From: Roseovarius aestuariivivens
GTDB lineage: Bacteria > Pseudomonadota > Alphaproteobacteria > Rhodobacterales > Rhodobacteraceae
DNA length: 64,000 nt
Direction: 5' to 3'
Assembly: GCF_004761875.1 (NCBI RefSeq)
Contig: NZ_SJEY01000001.1
Location: forward strand, 658,520-722,519
The notes beneath the pieces were generated by a model. That model saw nothing but the letters and a program-made list of their open reading frames with translations. It was not told the origin of the DNA and did not search any database. Positions 26,679 through 33,908 of this stretch are shown piece after piece (within the stretch, counting starts at the first letter, position 1; each line of letters opens with the position of its first letter). A program made the translations under genes and the position numbers.

Positions 26679-27607
26679 CCAAGGAGACAACCGTGACCAA
26701 CGATTTTCTGGGACACCAGCCCCGCAAGACCCGCCTGGCCCTCATGGGAGAATTCAGCGCCGGCAAGAGCACTTTGTCAAAGCTGTTTCTCGGCGATGAT
26801 CCGTTGCCGATCAAGGTGACGGCGACACGCCTCCCGCCGGTCTTGATCAGCTACGGCGAAAGTGCTGCCTACGCGGTCGGTCATGATGGCACCGAAACAC
26901 GGATCAAAACCGAAGAGATCGATCAGGTTGTGCTCGAAGAAACGCGCATGATTCGACTTTTCCATCCGTCTGATACATTGGAAATCTGCGACCTGATCGA
27001 CATGCCGGGAATTTCGGACCCCAGCATGTCATCCGATGTTTGGATGTCGGTCATGGACGAGGTGGACAGTGTGATCTGGTGCACGCAAGCGACGCAGGCT
27101 TGGCGCCAGTCGGAAGCGGCGACCTGGGAGCAGATTGCCGAAAGCACCAATGGGCAGAACATCCTGCTTGTCACGCAGGTCGACAAGTTGCACTCCGAGC
27201 GTGACCTGAGCCGCGTCATGATGCGCTTGAAAAAGGAAACGGATGGGCTGTTCCAAAACATCTTTCCCATCTCGATCACCGAAGCGATTGCAGCCGGGGA
27301 CGATGAGGCGAAGTGGAAGGCCAGCGGCGCTGCGGATTTCGTCAACGATCTCATTGAACGTCTGATGGCTGTAGCGTCGAAGCCGCATACCGCGCCGATC
27401 GCTGACTCCGCAGCCGAAGCGGCGGACACGAACGTCGCGCCACGTTCAGAGCCGCCCGGTCAAAGTGACGCCACTCAAACCCAAGCCGCGCCGCAAAAGA
27501 CGGCTGCATACGGTGCCCAAAGCGTGATTCCCAAGCGCGTCCGTGTTCTGACCCAAATGCGTGGCCGGACCGAGCGCCCGACAAAGGCCAGCCTGGCTAA
27601 CCGATAA
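26675..27607 (+). CDS. Small dynamin-like / TRAFAC GTPase
   Basis: A 310-residue GTPase with every motif intact: G1 GEFSAGKST (25-33), a TATRLPPV region for G2, G3 DMPG (109-112) and G4 TQVDK (167-171). GEFSAGKST is the usual first motif of bacterial dynamin-family G domains. After about residue 230 the protein becomes a low-complexity Ala/Pro/Gln linker ending in a basic tail (PKRVRVLTQMRGRTERP). It overlaps the large dynamin-like gene by 4 nt, so the two are made together and may form a heteromeric complex, with the degenerate paralogue as a third partner. Confidence 0.85.
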   Translation: MTKETTVTNDFLGHQPRKTRLALMGEFSAGKSTLSKLFLGDDPLPIKVTATRLPPVLISYGESAAYAVGHDGTETRIKTEEIDQVVLEETRMIRLFHPSDTLEICDLIDMPGISDPSMSSDVWMSVMDEVDSVIWCTQATQAWRQSEAATWEQIAESTNGQNILLVTQVDKLHSERDLSRVMMRLKKETDGLFQNIFPISITEAIAAGDDEAKWKASGAADFVNDLIERLMAVASKPHTAPIADSAAEAADTNVAPRSEPPGQSDATQTQAAPQKTAAYGAQSVIPKRVRVLTQMRGRTERPTKASLANR

Positions 27608-27635
27608 AGATGCCTTGTCCTCATAGGAGAGCCCC

Positions 27636-27992
27636 ATGACCCTTTCGGATCGCCTGGATGAATTGCGGCAAGCTGTGCCCGGCTGCACGCTTGCGTCGTT
27701 CGGCGACATCTCGACGGGACTCGCGTTGCGCACTAGCGCGTCGCGGCTCTACAAGCAGGACTACTTGGAAGAGGTTCTGCGCGAGGCGTCCCAGAACTTC
27801 GCCCTCTCGGACCTCATAACGGAAGACAATGATCTCGTCGTGGTCGCGACGCCGGACGAGGTGCGTATTTTCGTGCGCTCCAAAGCCGGAAACTCCGACA
27901 TCTTGTGTTGCGTCTGCGAAAGTGCGTCGGATATTCCGCTGGTCGCCCAGTCCGCTCAAGAAATCCTGACCGAAATGGCGAGGGCGGCTTGA
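27636..27992 (+). CDS. Roadblock/LC7-like small protein
   Basis: A 118-residue cytoplasmic protein with the layout of a Roadblock/LC7 domain: an N-terminal helix DRLDELRQAVPGC, a strand LASFGDISTGLAL, a long helix, then strands DLVVVATPDEVRIFVRS and ILCCVC and a final helix. Roadblock proteins such as MglB act as partners or activators of small GTPases, which fits the three P-loop genes before it. The assignment rests on pattern only. AGGAGAG gives a good ribosome site. The stop overlaps the next start by 1 nt (TGATG). Confidence 0.55.
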   Translation: MTLSDRLDELRQAVPGCTLASFGDISTGLALRTSASRLYKQDYLEEVLREASQNFALSDLITEDNDLVVVATPDEVRIFVRSKAGNSDILCCVCESASDIPLVAQSAQEILTEMARAA

Positions 27993-28801
27993 TGCAATAC
28001 GCAGCAACCGCCCACAAACTCGCCGACCAAGCAGCGATCGCTCGTCTGCGCGAAAAATTATTGCGTGTAACGACGTCCTGCGATGCGCTCCACGAAGAAA
28101 AATCGACATTGTCACAAGATTACGCCGCTTTGATCGCGCATTTGTCGCAGGAGATTGACGAAACAATACTGCCGCGCAAGTTCGCACTGTTTTCTGACGC
28201 CGGCATCGAAGCGACATTCGTGGTATCGAACCGACGCTTGATCGAATTGAAAATAGGCAAGAGAACAGTCGAGTTCGATACTGAGATGGATACCGACGCT
28301 GACACCGTTGCACGTGTTTGCGCAAGAGCGCTCAGAGCTCTGAGCCTGCGATCCGGCCCGCTGCGGGTGCGCCCGATCGGGCGCGCTACCAAAGTCAATA
28401 GGAACGGCGCCACATGCGCTGCCCGGCATCTTTTGGAATACAGCCGGCTGTCTCAGCTCCAGAACCGGCTGAAGACCTTCCTGAAGACAACGCATTCGAA
28501 ATCTCTGGGATGGGTATACCACTCAGCTGATGGTCAGATCGTAAGCCATGATCCCGACAAAACAATCAGGGACCACCTCCACAAACTGCTCCAGAAGGTC
28601 ATGTCCGAGAACGTTGGTTGCAGACGTCTTGGTCGCTTGGGAAGGGCAGGCCCAACATGTTCGGCATTCGAGATGGCAACGGATATACAAGTTTTGATTG
28701 CGGACGACGGCAATGATCGACTTCTTGCGGCAATCCCAACATCGCATCTAAGTAAAGCGCTGGCGCAGTGGAACCAGGTCTTTAAGCGCTCCAAGGCCTG
28801 A
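27992..28801 (+). CDS. Hypothetical protein, last gene of the kinase/GTPase cluster
   Basis: Not recognised. A 269-residue soluble protein beginning with a predicted coiled helix (about residues 8-50, ending in an ALHEEKSTLSQDY stretch), then a mixed alpha/beta part. The C-terminal 90 residues (GWVYHSADGQIVS to LLAAIPTSHLSKALAQWN) have the strand/helix rhythm of a second Roadblock-like or profilin-like domain, which is a weak inference. The 1-nt overlap with the preceding gene argues that it belongs to the same system. Confidence 0.6.
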   Translation: MQYAATAHKLADQAAIARLREKLLRVTTSCDALHEEKSTLSQDYAALIAHLSQEIDETILPRKFALFSDAGIEATFVVSNRRLIELKIGKRTVEFDTEMDTDADTVARVCARALRALSLRSGPLRVRPIGRATKVNRNGATCAARHLLEYSRLSQLQNRLKTFLKTTHSKSLGWVYHSADGQIVSHDPDKTIRDHLHKLLQKVMSENVGCRRLGRLGRAGPTCSAFEMATDIQVLIADDGNDRLLAAIPTSHLSKALAQWNQVFKRSKA

Positions 28802-29485
28802 CAGGTATATCCAGGACCACCTGCCCCTACTCAAAAAGCGGTACGAGGCCGTTCGGCTAATAATTTTTGCCTAGCTAGAAAGCCGCTGTTTTTGGATGGT
28901 TTTTCGAGTTCCAGAAGACGCCAATGAAGTTAGGTTCGCTTGCCACACCAAAGAATCCGGAAAGTTCGCATCTAAGATTTCTGAGGGTCTCGCAGCAAAC
29001 GGCGGGCTTGGTTTCCGACCCAATTGTTATTGCCCCCAATTGTTATGGTCCAATGGCCGCTTCGGGGAAGGCGCGCTGCAGCACCACATGACATTCCAAG
29101 ACTGGGTTGGGCAAATGAGTTCGATCTCGCCTTACCTGCATCAGGCAGCTTGGTCCCGCAACTCAGACTCTCAAGCAGACTGCAGCCAATGACTGCTTCC
29201 CGTCCCAATCGACTGATTGCTCGGCATGACCTCGTATAAAGTTACTTCACGCCCATTCTTTACCTTACGCCTGCCGCACCGAAACCTTTCAACTCTGTCA
29301 TGATCTCGATGAGCTCAGTCGCCAGCCTGTTCAACATCATTACATCCTTTACCCAAGGCCCAAGTGATGTTCATGATCCACGGCTGAAGCGATAAGAGTA
29401 CCTGAAACGTAAAGGAAGAATGCAGGGGCGATTTAAAGCCGCCTTACACGCGCTTGGCACGGCCTTTGACTCACGACCAAAACGC
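28802..29485. other. Gap between GTPase cluster and cyanate locus
   Basis: No gene is supported. A 98-codon open frame at 28896 has no ribosome site and no coding character. The stretch holds a short tandem duplication, CCAATTGTTAT at 29020-29030 and 29036-29046. A very short minus-strand frame near 29285-29340 has an AAGGA-like site but only 26 codons. Confidence 0.4.
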
Positions 29486-29519
29486 AACACAGGCCCCCGC
29501 CGGAACGGAGGCCTGTGCC
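29486..29519 (-). terminator. Intrinsic terminator of the cyanate operon
   Basis: On the minus strand, CACAGGCC-CCG pairs with CGG-GGCCTGTG across a short loop (one mismatch), followed by TTGCGTTTTGG. It lies 36 nt after the cynS stop. Confidence 0.8.
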
Positions 29520-29554
29520 AAGACTGTGAGCCCGGCATCTTCGCCGGGCGCTGC

Positions 29555-30025
29555 TTACCAGTTGTTGTAGGCGAGGAACTTGCCCGACATCTCGATCTTC
29601 ACACGGTCGCCCTTGGGATGCTCGACCTTTTGCACCTGCATGTCGAAGTCGATGGCCGACATGATGCCGGTGCCGAATTTCTCTTCGATCAGAGCCTTGA
29701 GGGTGGGACCGTAGACGCCCACGATCTCGTAGAAGCGGTAGATGCAGGGGTCGGTGGGCACGGACTGTTCCCAGACCTTGGTGGGCGGCTCTTCGAGCAC
29801 GCTGACGGCTTCCTGCGGCAGGGCCAGCGCGGTCGCGAGAGCCTCGGCCTTGTCCTTGGGGAAGCCGTTCATGCCCATGCAGGCGGAATGGGTCCAAACT
29901 GGGGACATGTCGATCTTCTCGGCGATCCCTTCCCATGTAAGGCCGGCCTGCTTCTTGGCCGACAGGATCATCACGGTCACGTCTTCCTTGGTCATCATGG
30001 TAGGTACCTCGAATGTGTCTTTCAT
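29555..30025 (-). CDS. cynS: Cyanate hydratase (cyanase)
   Basis: Cytoplasmic enzyme that converts cyanate and bicarbonate to ammonia and carbon dioxide. At 156 residues it matches cyanase length. The N-terminal helical half is HTH-like. The catalytic triad known from E. coli (Arg96, Glu99, Ser122) is recognisable as Arg97, Glu100 and Ser123 in CIYRFYEIVGVYGPTLK and GIMSAIDFDM. It ends in the family C-terminus KFLAYNNW. It is the last gene of a minus-strand operon behind a cyanate/nitrate-type ABC importer, so the substrate is imported as well as made internally. Confidence 0.97.
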   Translation of the reverse strand: MKDTFEVPTMMTKEDVTVMILSAKKQAGLTWEGIAEKIDMSPVWTHSACMGMNGFPKDKAEALATALALPQEAVSVLEEPPTKVWEQSVPTDPCIYRFYEIVGVYGPTLKALIEEKFGTGIMSAIDFDMQVQKVEHPKGDRVKIEMSGKFLAYNNW

Positions 30026-30060
30026 TGCTTCTCTCCTCGTGAAGGTCGTTCAGGGCGCTT

Positions 30061-30540
30061 TCAGAGGCCCAGCTCTGTCAGTCCGGGGTGATCCTCCGGA
30101 CGTTTGCCTTGCGGCCATCGAAACTTTCGCTCGTGTTCCGCGATGGGCACGTCGTTGATTGAGGCGTGGCGGACGGCCATGTAGCCGTGCGCGTCGAACT
30201 CCCAGTTCTCGTTGCCGTGTGCGCGAAACCATTGCCCCGCCTCGTCGTGCCATTCGTAGCAGAACCGCACGGCGATCCTGTTGCCGTCATGCGCCCAGAT
30301 CTCCTTGATAAGGCGGTAGCCGTTTTCCTTGGCCCATTTGCGGGTCAGAAATTCTTCGACCTCGGCACGGCCATTGAGAAACTCGTCCCGGTTTCGCCAG
30401 CGCGTGTCGGGCGTGTAGGCAAGGGCGACGCGGGCCGGTTCGCGTGTGTTCCAGGCGTCTTCCGCCATGCGCACCTTCTTGACCGCGTCCTCGTAGCTGA
30501 AGGGCGGTAGTGGCGGGCGGCTGGTGTCCGTCGGCGACAT
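30061..30540 (-). CDS. DUF1348 / SnoaL-like (NTF2 fold) protein
   Basis: A 159-residue cytoplasmic protein of the NTF2-like fold. Typical DUF1348 segments are [53 protein letters not shown], and [24 protein letters not shown]. Its chemistry is unknown. It sits between the ABC ATPase and cynS, a placement that suggests a role in cyanate use or detoxification (inference). Confidence 0.85.
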   Translation of the reverse strand: MSPTDTSRPPLPPFSYEDAVKKVRMAEDAWNTREPARVALAYTPDTRWRNRDEFLNGRAEVEEFLTRKWAKENGYRLIKEIWAHDGNRIAVRFCYEWHDEAGQWFRAHGNENWEFDAHGYMAVRHASINDVPIAEHERKFRWPQGKRPEDHPGLTELGL

Positions 30541-30552
30541 CGCTGCGCGCCC

Positions 30553-31467
30553 TCAGGTATTGACGGCGCGCAGCAGCGGGCTGCTCTCGGTCTGCTCTTC
30601 GGTGGTCTCGGATGTGCCCGAGGCGTCGAAGCGCACGGTTTCGGGACGTACGTCATCCTGCTCGATCTTTTCACCGGCAAGTTCCTTGGAGCGTTTGCCG
30701 AGAAACTGCACAAGGTGGTTGCGGATCGCGTAGTAATTGGGATCCTCCACGATCTCGGTGCGGTTGCGCGGGCGGGGAATGTTGATCTCCACCGACTCTG
30801 CCACGCGGGCGAAGGGTCCGTTGGTCATCAGCAGGATGCGGTCGGCCAGCAGGATTGCCTCGTCGATATCGTGGGTAATCATGAACACGGTCTGTTCCGT
30901 CCCGCCCCAGATTTTCAGAAGCTCGTCCTGGATGGTGCCGCGCGTGAGCGCGTCGAGGGCGCCGAATGGCTCATCCAGCAACAGCAGCTTGGGGTGGTTG
31001 GCGAAGGCTCTGGCGATGGACACCCGCTGACGCATGCCGCCCGAAAGCTGGCTCGGCTTGCGATGCACCACATCGCCGTCAAGCCCCACCTTGGCGAGAA
31101 AATCCCGTGCAAGGGCCTCGACCTTGTCCTTGGACCAGTTGGGATAGCGCGCCTTCACGCCAAAGGTCACGTTCTTCAGCGCCGAAAGCCAGGGCAGCAG
31201 CGAATAGTTCTGGAACACAACGCCGCGGTCCAGAGACGGGCCGGAAACCTCGACTGCGTCCATCTTGACCACGCCCGAGGTCGGCTCTGCCAGACCTGCG
31301 AGAATGTTCATGATGGTGGACTTGCCGCAGCCCGAATGGCCGAGGATGCAGACGAACTCTCCCTGATCGACGCCGAAGGTGGCGTTTTCGAACACGGTCA
31401 GGGTACCTCCCTGACCGTCCGGGAATTGCTGTGTGAGCCGTTCTACACTTAGAAATGGCTTGGACAT
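30553..31467 (-). CDS. cynD: Cyanate/nitrate-type ABC transporter ATP-binding protein
   Basis: ATPase of the importer. Walker A is GHSGCGKS (about residues 43-50 of the 304-residue product), the signature LSGGMRQR, and Walker B LLLLDEPFGALD followed by the H-loop MITHDIDEA. The overall sequence is closest in character to NrtD/SsuB/TauB ATPases. The C-terminal 50 residues are an acidic extension beyond the usual ATPase end. The ATG at 31467 has AAGGAG upstream; a longer frame is unsupported. It starts 10 nt after the permease gene. Confidence 0.92.
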   Translation of the reverse strand: MSKPFLSVERLTQQFPDGQGGTLTVFENATFGVDQGEFVCILGHSGCGKSTIMNILAGLAEPTSGVVKMDAVEVSGPSLDRGVVFQNYSLLPWLSALKNVTFGVKARYPNWSKDKVEALARDFLAKVGLDGDVVHRKPSQLSGGMRQRVSIARAFANHPKLLLLDEPFGALDALTRGTIQDELLKIWGGTEQTVFMITHDIDEAILLADRILLMTNGPFARVAESVEINIPRPRNRTEIVEDPNYYAIRNHLVQFLGKRSKELAGEKIEQDDVRPETVRFDASGTSETTEEQTESSPLLRAVNT

Positions 31468-31477
31468 GGGGTTCTCC

Positions 31478-32314
31478 TTACTCTGCGTAGGCGACGGCGC
31501 GCTGCAGCACGCTGAAGGCTGCATCAAGCAGCATGCCCACCACCCCGATCATGAGGATCGAGAAGATCACGGAGGTGAGGTCGAGGTTATTCCACTCGTT
31601 CCAGACGTAGTAGCCGATGCCTGTCCCACCGACGAGCATCTCGGCAGCGACGATCACCAGCCAGGCGATGCCGATAGAGATGCGCATGCCCGTCACGATG
31701 GTCGGCGCGGCGGCAGGCAGGATGACGGTGAAGGCCGTCTTGAAGCTGCCAAGTTCATGCGTCCGGGCGACATTGACCCAGTCTGACCGCACCCCGGCCA
31801 CACCGAAGGCGGTATTGATGAGCATTGGCCAGATCGAGCAGATGAAGATCACGAAGATCGCACTGGCCTCGGAATCCTGAATGATGAACAGCGCCAGCGG
31901 CATCCATGCCAGCGGCGAAATGGGCCGCAGTACCTGAATGAACGGGTTGAAGGCCTTGTAGGCGACCTGGCTCATGCCGATCAGGAACCCCAGAGGGATC
32001 GCGACAATCGCCGCGAGCGCGTAGCCGGTCAGGACACGGTAGATCGAATAGCCGATCTGAATGCCGATCCCCTTGTCGTTGGGGCCTGCGTCATAGAACG
32101 GATTGCTCAGTTGCTCCCACGCTTTGGCGAGGACATCCGAGGGCGGCGGCACACCGGCGCGTTCCTCTCCGAGACCCATCAGGCGCTCGTATTCCGTCAG
32201 CTCGGTTGCGGCTTTTTGGGCGGGGATCGCGGCCTCCCAGATAAGGAGGCCGCAGACGAGCATCAGGATCGAAAGGATCGCCGCTCGCTGATTTATGGAA
32301 AGGCTGCCCAACAT
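31478..32314 (-). CDS. cynB: Cyanate/nitrate-type ABC transporter permease
   Basis: Inner-membrane permease of the NrtB/SsuC/TauC class. The 278-residue protein has about six helices, with an N-terminal SINQRAAILSILMLVCGLLIWEA segment and the conserved EAA loop region VNVARTHELGSFKTAFTVILPAAAPTIVTGMRISIGIAW. It is tightly packed between the binding-protein gene (3 nt) and the ATPase gene (10 nt). Confidence 0.92.
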   Translation of the reverse strand: MLGSLSINQRAAILSILMLVCGLLIWEAAIPAQKAATELTEYERLMGLGEERAGVPPPSDVLAKAWEQLSNPFYDAGPNDKGIGIQIGYSIYRVLTGYALAAIVAIPLGFLIGMSQVAYKAFNPFIQVLRPISPLAWMPLALFIIQDSEASAIFVIFICSIWPMLINTAFGVAGVRSDWVNVARTHELGSFKTAFTVILPAAAPTIVTGMRISIGIAWLVIVAAEMLVGGTGIGYYVWNEWNNLDLTSVIFSILMIGVVGMLLDAAFSVLQRAVAYAE

Positions 32315-32317
32315 GGC

Positions 32318-33706
32318 TTAACCTTTTCCGATTGGGAAGCTGCTGACATAGGCCTCCGGTTCTGCGGGATCGAAGGTCTTGCCCATGATGGTGTGCGACT
32401 TGTAGGTCACGTCGGGTGCGTCGTAGCCGAGTTCGTTCATTACCTTCTTGCAGTCCGCGGCAAGGTAGACCTGCTCGGCAACGGCCTTGTAGTCCACATC
32501 GCCCTCGATATAGCCCCAGCGCTTCATCTGGGTGAGAATCCAGACGCCCATCGAGTGCCAGGGGAACGGGTCGAAATCGATCCGGTCGGGAACCTTCTGC
32601 ACCTCTCCGAGGCCGTCGGCGAAGGTACCGGTCAGCACCTGCTCGATGACGGGGACCGGCTGGTTGAGGTAGTTTGTTGGCGCAATCGCGGCCGAGATCT
32701 CTTTCCGGTTCTCCGGGTTGCTGGCGTATTGCGTCGCGTCGATGATCGACTTCAGAAGCGCGCCGTAGGTGTTGGGCAGCTCTTCGGCGAAGGAGAGTGG
32801 CGCGGCGAAGGCGCAGCACGGATGGCCCTGCCATATTTCCTTGGTCAGCACGTGGATGAAACCGATGCCTTCCCAGACGGCGCGCTGGTTGAACGGGTCG
32901 GGAGAGAGGTATCCGTCGAGGTTGCCTGCTCGCAGGTTCGCGACCATCTCCGGCGGCGGCACCACGCGGATCTGGATATCGACATCAGGGTCGAGGCCGA
33001 ACTCGGCAACATAGTAGCGCAGCAGGAAGTTGTGCATCGAGTATTCGAACGGCACGCCAAAGGTGAAACCCTTCCACTGCTTCGGGTCGCGCTTGTCGAG
33101 ATGCTCGTTCGAAAGAACGATGGCCTGCCCGTTGATGTTTTCCACGGCGGGCATGATGTAGGGTTCTGCCACCGATCCCGCGCCCAGGGTCATCGCCAGC
33201 GGCATGGGCGTCAGCATATGGCTGGCGTCGTATTCACCCGACAGCGACTTGTCGCGCGCCACGGCCCATCCGGCGGTCTTGATGACCTTGGCGTTCAGGC
33301 CATAGCGTTCATAAAAGCCCATCGGCTGCGCCATGATGATCGGCGTGGCGCAGGTGATCGGCACGAAGCCGATGTTGAGATCGGTTTTCTCGGGCGGTCC
33401 AAGCTCGTCGAGGATTGCCGCCTTGGCCTTGTCCAGCGGGAAGGCCGACGCGAGGGCACCGGCGAAAGTGGTGCCACCGAGCATACCCATGAAGGATCGG
33501 CGGCTCAGGTCGTTGTGACCGAAGACAGAGCGCACGACCGCGTTTTCCACGGCGCGCTCAAGCATCTGCTCGGACGACATTGTCTCCGGTTCCGCGTAGG
33601 TCTTGTCATGGCCGTGCCCGCTTAGGCAGCTGTCGCAACCACAATCGGCGCCATGCCGCAGGTCGGTCTTCTCGGAGAATGGATTTCCAAGGCTCTTTAT
33701 CGTCAT
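32318..33706 (-). CDS. cynA: Tat-exported nitrate/cyanate-type ABC substrate-binding protein with Cys/His-rich N-terminal extension
   Basis: Receptor of the NrtA/CynA family (462 aa). A twin-arginine motif SRRSFMG has its Arg pair at 69-70, followed by a hydrophobic h-region. That is unusually far from the start: the first 65 residues are a cytoplasmic-type extension with CGCDSC (Cys22, 24, 27) and HGH (His31, 33), a possible metal site. The mature part has FVPITCATPIIMAQPMGFYERYG, KGFTFGVPFEYSMHNFLLRYY, and AGNLDGYLSPDPFNQRAV, typical of the family. AAGGA precedes the chosen ATG. Cyanate as ligand is inferred from cynS. Confidence 0.9.
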   Translation of the reverse strand: MTIKSLGNPFSEKTDLRHGADCGCDSCLSGHGHDKTYAEPETMSSEQMLERAVENAVVRSVFGHNDLSRRSFMGMLGGTTFAGALASAFPLDKAKAAILDELGPPEKTDLNIGFVPITCATPIIMAQPMGFYERYGLNAKVIKTAGWAVARDKSLSGEYDASHMLTPMPLAMTLGAGSVAEPYIMPAVENINGQAIVLSNEHLDKRDPKQWKGFTFGVPFEYSMHNFLLRYYVAEFGLDPDVDIQIRVVPPPEMVANLRAGNLDGYLSPDPFNQRAVWEGIGFIHVLTKEIWQGHPCCAFAAPLSFAEELPNTYGALLKSIIDATQYASNPENRKEISAAIAPTNYLNQPVPVIEQVLTGTFADGLGEVQKVPDRIDFDPFPWHSMGVWILTQMKRWGYIEGDVDYKAVAEQVYLAADCKKVMNELGYDAPDVTYKSHTIMGKTFDPAEPEAYVSSFPIGKG

Positions 33707-33908
33707 CGGCTGTCCTTTCACGAATGATGAGACCATCGTCGCGAAGTGCCGTGCCGCAGGGAAGTCCGGTGCTAAAATTTAAGCACATATTAAATATTGT
33801 TAAAAAACAATAACATAAATCCTATCTGCCATAGCGTTTTTTTACGAAATACAGTAATTTACGAAATTTCGCTACCTTGGGATCGGCGCGTCGGGTATTT
33901 CAGGAGGC
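33707..33908. promoter_or_regulatory. Divergent control region between cynA and its regulator
   Basis: The AT-rich 202-bp gap has an inverted repeat TATTGTT-AAAAA-AACAATA near 33794-33812. Two direct TTTACGAAAT boxes lie at 33841-33850 and 33858-33867 (17 bp apart), the second overlapping the palindrome CGAAATTTCG. A minus-strand string CGGCACGGCACTTCGC at 33741-33756, 35 nt before cynA, resembles a sigma-54 -24/-12 element but its spacing is off by one base. Confidence 0.5.

Noticed and set aside
19662..28801. Type VI secretion locus, suggested by the kinase-FHA-PP2C triad
   Set aside because: No sheath, baseplate, Hcp, VgrG or ClpV genes are present anywhere in the window.
28896..29192. 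98-codon open frame on the plus strand
   Set aside because: No ribosome site, atypical composition, and it crosses a tandem duplication; looks accidental.
29285..29345. 26-codon minus-strand frame with an AAGGA-like site
   Set aside because: Too short and with no supporting context; cannot be told from chance.
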